A stretch of DNA of 64,000 nt from Allorhizobium ampelinum S4 (GCF_000016285.1 NC_011984.1:1-64000), one strand, 5' to 3'; numbered from the stretch's first letter, positions 25,355 to 35,171 are shown. Made by a program: numbers and translations. The notes: generated by a model from the sequence alone, not told the origin.

Positions 25355-26173
25355 GGGCACTGTAAACTTATGGACCTCGGGTCAAGTTAGGGCACGAGGT
25401 CTGCAATCAGGCTACCTGAAGATGAGCGATCTCGCTCCACATCTGCGTCGCGGCTACTCGCAGCTCGCGATAATGGAGAGATGAAGTGTCGTGGCGGGGA
25501 ATTTGGAAGAGGTTGGCGATCGGGTCGTGGATGGAAACGAAACGCTGAAGGTGTCGTGCCGACTTGAAGCGCTTCATGATCCGCTCCCGCCTTCGGATCG
25601 GCTGATGAGAGTTTTCTGCCCGATTGTTCAGTCCCTTATGTGAACGATGCTCGACGGCGGGCATGATCTCCCGCTTCGCCGCACCGTAGGACCGGAGCTT
25701 GTCGGTGATCATCACGCGAGGCGAACGGCCTTGTCCTTTCAGGAGTTTTCGCATCAAACGCTTTGCAGCCTTGGCATTGCGGCGGCTCTGGACAAGGACG
25801 TCAAGGACGAAACCATCCTGATCGACGGCGCGCCAGAGCCAATGTTTCTTGCCGCCAATGGAGATGACGACTTCATCGAGATACCATTTGTCGCCAAGCT
25901 TTCCGGCCGATCGCCGCCGGATTTCATTGGCAAAGCGCCGCCCGAATTTCTCGGCCCAAAGGCGGACTGTCTGGTGCGAGACAGTTATCCCGCGCGCCGC
26001 CAGTAAGTCTTCGATCATGCGCAAGCTGAGCGGGAAGCGAAGATAAAGCCAGACGGCATGAGCAATCACTTCAGCTGGGAACCGGTGGCGGCGATAAAGG
26101 GGATCACGAACGGTTTGGGTCATGCCGCAAAATCGCACAGGGCAATCGCCGAGGGGTTAACGTTACGATGCCC
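25355..26173 (-). mobile_element. IS6-family insertion sequence, copy 1
   Basis: An 819-bp element with imperfect terminal repeats GGGCACTGTAAACTTA (left) and GGGCATCGTAACGTTA (right, read inward). It carries one transposase. The flanks CCGTCGGT and CATCCATC do not form the 8-bp target duplication expected for IS6. Its right end cuts a sensor kinase gene, suggesting an adjacent deletion. Confidence 0.88.
25407..26138 (-). CDS. IS6-family transposase, copy 1
   Basis: A 243-aa DDE transposase that appears intact. It has an N-terminal HTH (RHRFPAEVIAHAVWLYLRF), DKWYLDEVVISIGGKKHWLW (first Asp), VMITDKLRSYGAAKREIMP (second Asp) and NNRAENSHQPIRRRERIMKR (Glu). The close relative at 28639-29370 differs at many residues, so they are two different members of one subgroup rather than recent copies. 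Confidence 0.9.
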   Translation of the reverse strand: MRFCGMTQTVRDPLYRRHRFPAEVIAHAVWLYLRFPLSLRMIEDLLAARGITVSHQTVRLWAEKFGRRFANEIRRRSAGKLGDKWYLDEVVISIGGKKHWLWRAVDQDGFVLDVLVQSRRNAKAAKRLMRKLLKGQGRSPRVMITDKLRSYGAAKREIMPAVEHRSHKGLNNRAENSHQPIRRRERIMKRFKSARHLQRFVSIHDPIANLFQIPRHDTSSLHYRELRVAATQMWSEIAHLQVA

Positions 26174-28310
26174 CATCCATCGCGTCGCGAGCATTGATGG
26201 CCAAGTTGAGAACAGCGTTCTCCATCTGCGTCGGATCAATCGACGTGTTCCACAGGCCGCCTGAGACGATCGTCTCGATCTCGATCGCTTCGCCGATAGA
26301 GCGACGCAAGAGATCATCCATGTTCGTTAACAACCGGCCGAGATGAACGACTTTCGGCGCGAGAGGCTGTCGTCGCCCAAATGCCAGAAGCTGGCTTGCC
26401 AGCTTGCCTCCTCTGATCACACCGGCAAGAGCATTAGTGACACGCCGCTCGGCGCGCTCGTTTCCGGCCACGTCCTTGGCCAGAAGATTGAGATTCCCCG
26501 AAATGACCTGGAGAAGATTGTTGAAGTCGTGCGCAACGCCGCCGGTCAGCTTGCCGATCGTCTCCATCTTTTGGGATTGCTGCAAGGCGTTTTGCATTTC
26601 GAGTAGCTGGGCTGTTCGCTCTTCGACCCGAGCCTCGAGCTTAGCGGCGCTGATTTCGAGGGCTGCTTCTGCTTCCTTCTGGTCATGAATGTCGGTATTG
26701 GTGCCGATCCAGTGAGCGACACCGCCCCCCTCGGGCTTGATCGGGACGGCGCGTGCAATATGCCATCGATAGGCGCCATCATGGCGGCGCAGACGGAATT
26801 CCACCTGATATTGCCTGGCAGCGGCACGAGCTTCTGTCCATTCCTGCGCGGCGATATCGATATCATCGGGATGCACCATCGCGGCCCACCCGTTGCCAGT
26901 CAATTGCTCCGCGCTCATGCCGCTATAGGCAAACACCTGATCATTGAACCAGTCGAGCGATCCATCGGAACGCGCCGTCCAGACGTGGTTCGGCATCGAT
27001 TGCGAAAGCGTCCTGAACCGTTCCTCGCTTTCAAAAACACGTTTCTCAGCAGCTTTGCGGATGGTGATGTCAAGAAAAAGGGCGGCGAAACGTTCAGGCC
27101 CTACCTTGCGGGCATGCGCCTCATACCAGCGGTTTCCCAGTGCCGGGATGTAGACCTCGAACTGCCTGGCCTGTCCGGTGTCGACGATCTCTCCATACGT
27201 GGCGATCAATTCGTCCTGAACGCCTGGTATCGCTTCGCGCACCGGCTGTCCGATCGTCTGGGCGGCAATCAGCCCCGTCTGTCGCTCGAATGCCGGGTTG
27301 ATGTCGATAAAGACAAAGTCTATGACCCTACCTTCGGCGTCCCGCACCACCTCGGCGGTGAAGAAGCCTTCATGCATCTGCTCGAACAGCCCGCGCCAGC
27401 GCTCTTCGCTCTTTTGCAGCGTGACTTCCGCCTGCTTGCGGTCGGTGATGTCGAAAGCGATTCCGACGAAGCGTCTCCGGCCGCTGCGTTCACTGGATAT
27501 CACCTGGCCTCGCCGTGCGATCCAACGGGTGTCCCCCGTCTTCGGATCGATACGGCGGTACTCGGCATATTCGAGCGGGTTGCTTTGTCCCAGTCGCGCA
27601 GGGCCGGAAACCGCGCGGTCATCTGGGTGAAGCAAGCTGATAAGAAGATCATCCGTGATGCGGATATCGGGGTCTAGACCCCAGACTTTCCGGTATTCCT
27701 GCGAGACATGGAGTTCGCCGCTTGCCGGAAACCATTCGAATGTGCCAACACCGCCGGCCTGTTGGGCGATCTCCAGCCGCTGCTCGACACGAACCCTCTC
27801 CGTCGTATCTTTCAAGATCACCAGAACGCCGGCCGGTATCCCATTCGCATCGAGGAGGGGGCTGAAGTCGAGATTGAGCCAGACATCTTCTGGGCCTGCG
27901 CCCCGTTCAATGACGGCATGACGGTCGCGAAAAGAGAGAGTTCGTCCGCCCAACACGACCTTGACGACCCTGCTGTTGAGCGCTGCCAGTTCGGGCCAGG
28001 CCTCTGAAATCGGCCGGCCGGGAAACGCGGAGTGCCGCTGACCCGCGAAATCGGCGTAGGCACTGTTATGGAGGACCCAGCCGTCCTCACCCCAGAGAAT
28101 TGCCATCGGAACGCCGGCACTGAGGACCAGACTCAGCGTCTGCTCAAGCACCGTAGGCCACGCCGCGCGCGGCCCTAACCCCGTGAAACTCCAGTCGATC
28201 GTGTCGATCGACCGGGCCAGGTCCCCACGCCGTCCGTTAGAAGGAGCTTGAGCATTCAGTTTCGGCATCTTGATTTCGCGCATTGATAAGAGCCGCGCTA
28301 TACCAGACAT
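26174..28310 (-). pseudogene. Multi-PAS sensor histidine kinase truncated by IS6
   Basis: A large soluble sensor kinase with at least four PAS/PAC repeats. The first surrounds VPMAILWGEDGWVLHNSAYA, then VGTFEWFPASGELHVSQEYR, then GFFTAEVVRDAEGRVIDFVF, then VWTARSDGSLDWFNDQVFAY. A coiled coil (EAALEISAAKLEARVEERTA) leads to the phosphoacceptor box GKLTGGVAHDFNNLLQVI. The ATPase domain begins (MENAVLNLAINARDAMDG, the N-box) and is cut at 26174 by the IS6 end, losing the G boxes. It therefore cannot bind ATP normally. No convincing ribosome binding site; start taken at ATG 28310, with ATG 28283 as alternative. Confidence 0.85.
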
Positions 28311-28435
28311 TCACAAGAATGTATAGGATAATGGCTCTAATTAGGAGCGCTCACTGCGACCGATCAAGATCTCGATCAACAGAACAGGTGGCTTTACCAT
28401 ATAGAGCTGGCTCGGGAAATCTGCACAGCTAGGAT

Positions 28436-28586
28436 AAGTGGAGTTTCTGCCTGACTTCGGCTTAGGTGCCGGGAACAGGAGATACCCTGACAAGACGACC
28501 GCGCCGGAACCATAGCCCGGCTTTCAAGGCAAAGGTGGCGCTCGCCGCCATCCGAGGCGAGCAGACGCTAGTGGAATTGTCCCAGC
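28436..28586 (+). mobile_element. 5' remnant of an IS3-type element
   Basis: Begins with a terminal repeat TAAGTGGAGTTTCTGCC, which matches the inward repeat at 16886. AGGAGA and the OrfA start follow: TRRPRRNHSPAFKAKVALAA then IRGEQTLVELSQ, beginning with CTG where ATG is expected. It is cut at about 28586 by the second IS6 copy. It is the opposite end of the same kind of element whose 3' end carries the group II intron. Confidence 0.75.
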
Positions 28587-29405
28587 GGCAATGTAAACTT
28601 AGCGCTTCGCAGTCATGATTTGGGGTTGAGGTTTTGGTTTAGGCGGCTTGAATGCCAGCGATTTGGTACCATGTTTGCATGGCTGTTTCTCGCAATTCGC
28701 GATGATGGGTGGATGGAATGTCGTGGCGGGGAACGTGAAAGAGGTTGGCAATCGGATCGCGGATGGAAACGAACCGTTGAAGGTGCCTCGCTGACTTGAA
28801 GCGCCTCATAATCCTTTCACGCCGTCGGACAGGCTGATGAGAATTCTCGGCCCGATTGTTCAGGCCCTTGTGCGAGCGATGTTCGATACCGGGCATGATA
28901 TCACGCTTCGCCGCACCGTAGGATCGAAGCTTGTCGGTGATTATCACACGCGGCGCACGGCATTGCCCTTTCAGAAGCTTTCGCATCAAACGCTTTGCCG
29001 CCTTGGCATCGCGGCGGCTTTGCACCAGCACGTCGAGAACAAAACCGTCCTGATCGACGGCGCGCCAGAGCCAATGTTTCTTGCCGGCGATCGTGATGAC
29101 AACCTCGTCGAAGTGCCATTTGTCACCGAGCCTGCCGGCTGAGCGCCTCCGAATGTCATTGGCGAAATGCCGGCCGAACTTCTCCGCCCAGAGCCTCACG
29201 GTTTGGTGAGAGACGATGAGGCCACGGGCAGCCAGCATATCCTCGACCATCCGCAGGCTCAGCGGAAACCGGAAATAGAGCCAAACGGCATGGGCAATCA
29301 CCTCGGCTGGAAATCGATGGCGACGATAAAGAGGATCACGGGCAAATCTGGTCATGCCACAAGATCCCAAATGTTGATCGATGCCAGGTTAACTTTACAG
29401 TGCCC
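28587..29405 (-). mobile_element. IS6-family insertion sequence, copy 2
   Basis: About 819 bp with terminal repeats GGCAATGTAAACTTA (left) and GGCACTGTAAAGTTA (right, read inward). Same orientation as copy 1, 2.4 kb away, so the two could act as a composite element around the truncated kinase. The left end interrupts an IS3 remnant. Confidence 0.85.
28639..29370 (-). CDS. IS6-family transposase, copy 2
   Basis: A 243-aa intact-looking transposase with HRFPAEVIAHAVWLYFRFPL, DKWHFDEVVITIAGKKHWLW, VIITDKLRSYGAAKRDIMPG and NNRAENSHQPVRRRERIMRR giving the DDE triad. It differs from copy 1 at dozens of positions. Confidence 0.9.
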   Translation of the reverse strand: MGSCGMTRFARDPLYRRHRFPAEVIAHAVWLYFRFPLSLRMVEDMLAARGLIVSHQTVRLWAEKFGRHFANDIRRRSAGRLGDKWHFDEVVITIAGKKHWLWRAVDQDGFVLDVLVQSRRDAKAAKRLMRKLLKGQCRAPRVIITDKLRSYGAAKRDIMPGIEHRSHKGLNNRAENSHQPVRRRERIMRRFKSARHLQRFVSIRDPIANLFHVPRHDIPSTHHRELRETAMQTWYQIAGIQAA

Positions 29406-29451
29406 CATTGATTACTTCCAACGCCGAGAGGAGATCGTTAGACGGTATTAG

Positions 29452-29480
29452 GCCGAAGCGGAGCGGAACCCCGCTTCGGC
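29452..29480 (-). terminator. Hairpin after the DUF892 gene (probable terminator)
   Basis: Perfect 10-bp inverted repeat GCCGAAGCGG (29452-29461) and CCGCTTCGGC (29471-29480), 22 bp beyond the DUF892 stop. There is no clear T run on either strand, so it may act as an mRNA-stabilising end rather than an intrinsic terminator. Confidence 0.5.
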
Positions 29481-29501
29481 TGCGAAAGTCGGAAATTCGC
29501 C

Positions 29502-29999
29502 TCAGCCTTCTGCCTTCTCATTGACGACAGAGGTGGCGATACCAGTCAACGCAATATCGGTCGCCTGTTCCTCGTCGAGCGTCGTCTGTAGCAGTTTGGC
29601 TGCATCCTTCAGGCCAAGCTCAAGCGCCCAGGCGCGCAGGGTGCCGTAGCGTGACATCTCGTAATGCTCGACCGCCTGTGCGGCGGCAAGCAGACCGGCG
29701 TCGAGGGCGGGAGAACCTTCGTATTCTTCCAGGATTTCGTCTCCCTCGTCGGTGATGCCCAGAATCGCATCGCAGGTCTTGGCTTCAGGCTTCTTGCCGA
29801 TGATCTTGAAGACTTGCTCCAGACGCTCGACGTGGACCTTGGTCTCGCCGATGTGCTTTTCGAAAGCGTCCTTGAGCTGCTTGCTCTTGGCAGCCTTGTG
29901 CAGCTTTGGAAGGGTTTCGACAATCTTGTTCTCGGCGAAGTAGACGTCTTTCAACGTGTCGTGAAACAGTTCGTCGAGGGTTTTGATAGCTTTGGCCAT
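29502..29999 (-). CDS. DUF892 ferritin-like protein (YciE/YciF family)
   Basis: A 165-aa four-helix ferritin-like protein. It has KTLDELFHDTLKDVYFAENK (first Glu pair), then HIGETKVHVERLEQVF, and AAAQAVEHYEMSRYGTLRAW with the second metal-binding Glu/His group. It is typical of stress-induced DUF892 proteins. GGAGCG lies upstream of the ATG at 29999. The neighbour at 30063 is on the same strand 63 bp upstream, so the two are probably one transcript. The family is linked to oxidative and envelope stress; its exact reaction is unproven. Confidence 0.9.
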   Translation of the reverse strand: MAKAIKTLDELFHDTLKDVYFAENKIVETLPKLHKAAKSKQLKDAFEKHIGETKVHVERLEQVFKIIGKKPEAKTCDAILGITDEGDEILEEYEGSPALDAGLLAAAQAVEHYEMSRYGTLRAWALELGLKDAAKLLQTTLDEEQATDIALTGIATSVVNEKAEG

Positions 30000-30062
30000 G
30001 ATGGCGCTCCAAATGATGAGAGGAAAAAAGAAGCCAACCCTTTGTGGAGAGGGCCGGCAATG

Positions 30063-30977
30063 TTAACGGACGTGGCGAACGGAGGTCTCGGTGGCATAAA
30101 GGTTATGCTTGGTGCCGTAGACCCCACCGAACCAGGCGGCGATTGCACCGATCAGGAGAGCAATGAAGCCGAGGATCGCACCGGCCGAGACGGCTTTGGT
30201 CGCGGTCTGTGCAGCTTCAAGCGCCTGGGCCTTGGCAGCCTGCACGTTGTCATTATAAGTCTTCATGTACTGATCGACCTGAGTGCGGGCCTGATCAACC
30301 GGAATGTTCTGGGCCTTGGCGATCGCGTCCGCGGCACGGTTGCGGGCATCGTCCGCCTTTGCAGTGTCGCCGGTGACGGCGGCCTGAACTGCGGAGATGG
30401 CAGCATTGCGCAGCGCTTCCGGATCATTGCCGCCCGAGGCGTCGCGGATCTGCTGTTCAATCCCGGCCATTGGGTTTGCCGAGTTGGCCATCGCTGGGGC
30501 TGCTGCGGTCACCGCTGTCGCCGTCGTGCTGCCAACGCCGCTGACAATGCTCGACAGACCGCTGAACGCACCGCCGACCAGAGCGCCGACGGAGGTGGTC
30601 AGCAAATAGAGAATAACCAGCGTGGTCACCGCCCAGGTGGTCAGACCCTGGTAGCCGCCGGTCGAATTGCTCGGACGGCCGGAAAGACGGCTGGCGATGT
30701 AGCCACCGACGAAGGAGGCGATCAGACCGGCGACCACAAACCACAGACCGCCGGCGATCGAGAATGTGCTGGCATCGGGGTTATCGTAACGCGCCGGGTC
30801 GATAACCGCTGCGCCGATACCCACGCCAAGGAGGTTGAGAAGAAACTGGACAGCCAGTCCGACGAAAACGCCAGCAAGGATGGCGCCCCACGAGACTTTG
30901 TAGAGCGCTGCGGTCGATCCGCCATCGACGCCATAGGCGATATCGCGCGAGAGGTGGGTAGAAACGGGTTCGGTCAT
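30063..30977 (-). CDS. Membrane protein often annotated PhnA-like
   Basis: A 304-aa membrane protein. Helices lie at about residues 28-60 (WGAILAGVFVGLAVQFLLNL), 75-97, 114-138 and near the C-terminus (AGAILGFIALLIGAIAAWFG). A long alanine/glutamine-rich soluble helical region lies between them (residues about 165-260). This looks like the family called PhnA-like in rhizobial genomes, although nothing links it to phosphonate metabolism. Adjacent to DUF892 on the same strand, which suggests a stress-response unit. Confidence 0.72.
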   Translation of the reverse strand: MTEPVSTHLSRDIAYGVDGGSTAALYKVSWGAILAGVFVGLAVQFLLNLLGVGIGAAVIDPARYDNPDASTFSIAGGLWFVVAGLIASFVGGYIASRLSGRPSNSTGGYQGLTTWAVTTLVILYLLTTSVGALVGGAFSGLSSIVSGVGSTTATAVTAAAPAMANSANPMAGIEQQIRDASGGNDPEALRNAAISAVQAAVTGDTAKADDARNRAADAIAKAQNIPVDQARTQVDQYMKTYNDNVQAAKAQALEAAQTATKAVSAGAILGFIALLIGAIAAWFGGVYGTKHNLYATETSVRHVR

Positions 30978-31244
30978 GGTGGCCCCTTAGGTGTTCACGG
31001 GATCGTGAGTTCCACCATAACTCGCAAATGTCGTCGATGTTCCGCTTGGGCTACCGCGCGCCGTAAATGAGAATGGCAGTGTGGGGTGACACCGCCGCTC
31101 TCATGCTTTTGAATGGATAGATCAGTCCCGACGGATACCGAGCGTGCCATCCTTGCGGACGGCGCCTTCGCGGCGTTCGTCTTCGATATCAACTGGGTGT
31201 TGAGGACCGTATCGGAAACCGTTAGTCTCGCCGCTCCAGCCGCA

Positions 31245-31620
31245 AACCTCTCCATCTGGCAGCCAGAATTAAGCCCCATCTCCCGCATCGGACGCATTAC
31301 CGCTTGGGTGTTGTAAGGCGTGGGGAAAAACCGCGCGGGAACCGGCAACGAAGCGGAGGTGACGGCGCGCAATGCAGACGTGACGATAAGTCGGATGGGC
31401 GGCCAGCGATTTCGGACCGAGGCGGCGAGTTTCAAGCCATCCATGTCGCCTGGCATATCAACATCGGTGAACAGCATGTTGATTTTCGGATGCCGCAGCA
31501 GCACGTTCAGCGCTTCTGCCGAGTTTCGGCATCGTAGACCGTGAGTCGGTCAGCCTAGGTCACAGGCATCTTGATGCGGATCAGGCTGTCATCTTCGATC
31601 ATGTCTTGGATCATGATTTT
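31245..31620 (-). pseudogene. Response regulator relic
   Basis: A degraded receiver domain. The segment LLRHPKINMLFTDVDMPGDM then DGLKLAASVRNRWPPIRLIV keeps the phosphoacceptor Asp and the following helix. Upstream frames contain IEDDSLIRIKM followed by a stop, and downstream the conserved Lys region reads RFFPTPY with Thr in place of Lys. Several frameshifts separate the parts. It is not functional. Confidence 0.65.
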
Positions 31621-31919
31621 TCGACTTCCGTGCCCGCGAGAGTGTGCGGAACGCATTTAAATATGGGGCGGTTGGCGCGAACTCCTTTGCCATTTCACGT
31701 TTGAAGTCTGTCGCGAATACACGGGATATGAGCCTTGAACCAATTCACTTGCGACTCATTGCACCACGAGTGGATCATATCGTTCTTCCCAAGGAACCCC
31801 GGTAAGAGGCTGATGGGGCGTCGCGGGGCAGGCTGTGCAGAAACACCTCATTCTCTTCGGTCTTGAAGCCTCGCCCGCTGTATCAAAGGCAGACCGCGGC
31901 GCCGTCTGCACAAGAGTAT
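31621..31919. other. Gene-free stretch upstream of the MarR operator
   Basis: About 300 bp between the response-regulator relic and the MarR operator. Short open frames have no recognisable motif. Confidence 0.4.
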
Positions 31920-31961
31920 GATTGACTAGGAAACTTTCCTGATATAGTTTCCTTGTCAATC
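31920..31961. promoter_or_regulatory. Large palindromic operator/promoter of the marR-type gene
   Basis: Two 16-nt arms, GATTGACTAGGAAACT (31920-31935) and the complement of GATTGACAAGGAAACT (31946-31961), match at 15 of 16 positions around a 10-bp AT-rich centre. The palindrome contains TTGACT and TATAGT promoter-like hexamers 15 bp apart and ends 13 bp before the MarR start. It is probably the site of MarR autoregulation. Confidence 0.75.
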
Positions 31962-31974
31962 ACTGGAGAGCCCC

Positions 31975-32436
31975 ATGCCGTCAATCCAACCCGCGTCGGA
32001 CTTGACCGCCCATCTCGGCTACTGGCTACGCCACGTCTCCAACCACGTCTCGCAAGCCTTTGCCCGCAAGGTTGAGGCGCATGGTGTGACGGTGGCGGAA
32101 TGGGTGCTGATGCGCCATCTGCTGGAGGACGAAGCCCTTGCTCCGAGCCGTCTGGCTGAGCGTATGGGCATGACACGCGGCGCCATCTCAAAGCTGGCCG
32201 ACCGGCTGATCGCCAAATCGATGCTGGTGCGCGTCGCCGATCCGGAGGACGGGCGGGCCCAGACGCTTTCACTCGCGTCCGCTGGCCGCGCCCTTGTGCC
32301 GAAACTGGCGGCGCTGGCCGACCTCAACGATGCCGAATTCTTCGATCACCTGGCACCGGATGACCGCGCGGTTCTGCTCTGCACCCTGCGGGAGATCGTA
32401 GAGAAACACGGTCTCAAATCCATGCCCGTCGATTGA
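31975..32436 (+). CDS. MarR-family transcriptional regulator
   Basis: A 153-aa dimeric winged-helix repressor. The recognition region is LAPSRLAERMGMTRGAISKL, and the wing has the family's DPEDGRAQTLSLASAGRALV (the D-x-R motif). ATG 31975 follows GGAGAG. The long palindrome at 31920-31961 overlaps the promoter and suggests autorepression. The DUF1398 gene starts 40 bp downstream on the same strand and is likely co-transcribed. The ligand is unknown. Confidence 0.92.
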   Translation: MPSIQPASDLTAHLGYWLRHVSNHVSQAFARKVEAHGVTVAEWVLMRHLLEDEALAPSRLAERMGMTRGAISKLADRLIAKSMLVRVADPEDGRAQTLSLASAGRALVPKLAALADLNDAEFFDHLAPDDRAVLLCTLREIVEKHGLKSMPVD

Positions 32437-32476
32437 TGACGGACACCCTCACATCTCACCACGAAAGGACACTGAC

Positions 32477-32895
32477 ATGACGACCAAATGGGAAAATGTG
32501 GCCCGCACTTGCCTTGAGGGCGCGGAATCGGGCACCATGACCTTCCCGCAGATCGTCGGCACACTGATCGAGGCCGGCTTCGACGGCTATGCGGTCGATT
32601 TGCGCCGCGCCACCGCCATCTATTACCTCCGGACGGCGAAGCCGTCGAACTGGAAGCAACGCGGACCAAACCGGTCGCCCAGCTTTTCGACTCGGCCACG
32701 GTCAAGGAAGCGATCAGCGAGGCCGAGGCCCTGGTGCCGGGCTACACCTACAAGGGCTTCTGCGCCAAGGTGGCCGGGGCGGGCTGCGCGGGCTACCTGG
32801 TCTCATTTCTGGGCAAGCGGGTGCTTTACTACGGCCGCACCGGCGAGACCCACACCGAGTATTTTCCCGGGACGCAGCCGGCGGCCAAATCATGA
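32477..32895 (+). pseudogene. DUF1398 family protein, frameshifted
   Basis: The start frame reads MTTKWENVARTCLEGAESGT then TFPQIVGTLIEAGFDGYAVD. At about 32627 a base is lost. The correct continuation is in another frame: PDGEAVELEAT, then FDSATVKEAISEAEALVPGY and YLVSFLGKRVLYYGRTGETH, ending at 32895. ATG 32477 follows GAAAGGAC. Family function is unclear (a phage envelope-protein-like fold is often cited). It probably sits under MarR control. Confidence 0.75.
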
Positions 32896-33086
32896 AGCCC
32901 ACCGGCATCATGGAGGGCGGAATTATACCCGCACTCTTCCTCGGCCCTGCCGCTTGTCCTGCGCTGGGTGACCGGCAATTCGTTTGAGCGAGTCGCTCGG
33001 TTTAATCTCCTCTCGAAAAAATTTGTGCAGCGCAGCATTCGTACCCACTTATAGTCCTTGAGCCAAGACGGGCAAAGGAGACGGAA

Positions 33087-34187
33087 GTGACGTTACCCTC
33101 CAATTCACGGCAACTGATCGAAGTGAAAAACTTCGGAGCGAACCCCGGTAAGCTGAAGTGCTGGCTTTATCTGCCGACCATCCTGGCTCCGAAAACACCG
33201 CTCGTCGTCGTCCTACACGGGTGCACGCAGAACGCTGCAGCTTATGATCATGGCTCCGGTTGGTCGAAGCTGTCGGAAGAGAAGGGATTCGCGGTCCTGT
33301 TTCCGGAGCAGCAGCGCGCCAATAACGCCAATCTGTGTTTCAACTGGTTCGAGCCGGGCGACACCCGGCGTGATCAGGGCGAAGCTCTTGCGATCCGGGA
33401 GATGATCGGGCACGTCATCGAGTCGCAGGGGATAGATCCTGAACGTGTCTTCATCACGGGACTGTCGGCCGGAGGCGCGATGGCGAACGTCATGCTGGCG
33501 ACCTATCCCGAATTGTTTGCCGGCGGCGCGATCATTGGCGGGCTTCCTTACGGAACGGCCTCAGGAGTGGGTCAGGCTTTCGAACGGATGCGGGGCCATA
33601 ACCCGCCGAGCGAAAGTCAGCTTCAATCGGCCCTGATGTCCGCAGCTTCCAGCTGGGGTTCATGGCCGCCGATTTCTGTCTGGCACGGGACGCACGACCA
33701 GACGGTCAAGCCGATCAATGCCGAGCAGATTGCCCATCAATGGGGCGGCATGCATCAGATCTCCGCGACACCGGACTTGATCGAGTCCGTCAATGGCCAC
33801 AGCCGTAAGGCCTGGCTCGATGAAAGCGGCAAAGCGGTCATGGAGGTTTATCTCATCAAGGGAATGGCGCACGGTGTTCCCCTGTCGTTCGCAGCCAAAG
33901 CCCCGTTGGGGCACTCCGGACCGTTCATGCTGGAGGCCGGAATTTCTTCGACGACGCGCATTGCCAGGACATGGGGCCTTGCCGACGATGCCGATGTCGC
34001 CGCAACCGAGGCGGTATTCAACCCTGACTTGAAGCACGACGCGGTTCCCTCAGGCATTGAAAATGTTATCGCCAAGGCAATGGCATATGCAAAACCAGGC
34101 GCTGTGAATAACGTCGGCGATCGACATGATCACGGCGTCGGCAAGGTTATCAACGACGCGCTTCGCGCCGCAGGGCTAATTCGATAA
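33087..34187 (+). CDS. PHB depolymerase-family alpha/beta-hydrolase esterase
   Basis: A 366-aa esterase of the PHB-depolymerase/feruloyl-esterase type. It has PLVVVLHGCTQNAAAYDHGS (oxyanion region), the nucleophile elbow GLSAGGAMA (Ser), VWHGTHDQTVKPIN (Asp region) and GMAHGVPL (His). It starts with GTG at 33087, preceded by AAAGGAG. No clear signal peptide is visible, so it may be intracellular or exported by another route. The substrate could be polyhydroxyalkanoate or another ester; family membership is clearer than substrate. Confidence 0.9.
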   Translation: MTLPSNSRQLIEVKNFGANPGKLKCWLYLPTILAPKTPLVVVLHGCTQNAAAYDHGSGWSKLSEEKGFAVLFPEQQRANNANLCFNWFEPGDTRRDQGEALAIREMIGHVIESQGIDPERVFITGLSAGGAMANVMLATYPELFAGGAIIGGLPYGTASGVGQAFERMRGHNPPSESQLQSALMSAASSWGSWPPISVWHGTHDQTVKPINAEQIAHQWGGMHQISATPDLIESVNGHSRKAWLDESGKAVMEVYLIKGMAHGVPLSFAAKAPLGHSGPFMLEAGISSTTRIARTWGLADDADVAATEAVFNPDLKHDAVPSGIENVIAKAMAYAKPGAVNNVGDRHDHGVGKVINDALRAAGLIR

Positions 34188-34280
34188 TTTAGGCTGGCGC
34201 AGTGTGTCGAAGACACGGATCGCGTTCATCGTGTTTCCCAGCAACGGTCTGCCTCACCATGGCCCGAGGAGGTCTGTTCC

Positions 34281-35171
34281 ATGCCGATGCTCACCATTCA
34301 TCACCGCACGACCTACAGTTTTCGAGAGGACGTATCGCTGCTGGTGCACCGCCTTATGCTCCGGCCCGGAGAGGGCCGGGAGCTGAAGCTGCTGGGCCAT
34401 GACATCTCGACGTCTCCTGAGGCTGAACTGAGCTGGTCGACGACGTATTCGGAAACGCGATCGCTTCGGCGACGTTTCGGACCCACAGTGACAGCCTCGT
34501 GGTGGACAGTCTGGCGACCGTCGACCTGACTGCGTCGGCATGGCCCGTGTTCGACATCGCAGCGTCTGCGATCAACTACCCATTCCTCTACGCCGATCGT
34601 GACGGGACTGATCTCGGAGCTCTCGCGGTTCAACAATTTGACGATGTCGACCAGCGGCTTCGAACGTGGATGCGCGGCTTCGTCGCTGGCGAACCGACGG
34701 ATACCCTGTCCCTCCTCAAAGACATCAGTCTGGGCATCGCGTCTTCTATCTCGTACCAGAGCCGGGAAGAGGAAGGCACGCAGGCGCCGCTGACGACCCT
34801 CGATCGGGGTTGGGGCTCCTGCAGGGATTTTGCCGTTTTGTTCGCGGAGGCTGTGCGCAGCCTGGGTTTCGGCGCTCGCATCGTTTCAGGCTATCTGTTC
34901 AATCCGAACAGAGCACTCACAGGATCGACCGATAGTGGATCGACGCATGCCTGGGCGGAGGTCTTCGTCCCCGGCGCCGGGTGGATCACACTCGACCCGA
35001 CGAACCGCAGCATGGGCGGCGCCAACCTCATCCCAGTCGCGGTGACCCGCGACATCGCCCACGCCGTTCCGGTTTCAGGGAGTTTCATAGGCGGGTCGAA
35101 CGGCCTTCCTGTCAATGAACGTGGCCGTAGAAGTCAAAGCAATCGACCCGGCCTCAGCGGCGCGGCTGTAG
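34281..35171 (+). pseudogene. Transglutaminase-like family protein, two frameshifts
   Basis: A transglutaminase-core protease-like protein. The first frame, from ATG 34281 (after GAGGAGG), has LTIHHRTTYSFREDVSLLVH and LMLRPGEGRELKLL. It shifts at about 34441 to a frame with DSLATVDLTASAWPVFDIA and the core TTLDRGWGSCRDFAVLFAEA (catalytic Cys), GFGARIVSGYL, STHAWAEVFVPGAGWITLDP (catalytic His and Asp). A second shift at about 35105 restores a short C-terminus stopping at 35171. All catalytic residues survive, but on separate frames from the N-terminal domain. Confidence 0.8.

Noticed and set aside
26685..27677. 330-codon open frame on the plus strand
   Set aside because: Antisense shadow of the multi-PAS histidine kinase.
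29664..31070. 468-codon open frame on the plus strand
   Set aside because: Antisense to DUF892 and the PhnA-like membrane protein, whose family features are clear on the minus strand.
31113..31316. Open frame of 67 codons
   Set aside because: No family similarity; it lies opposite the response-regulator relic and has no ribosome binding site.
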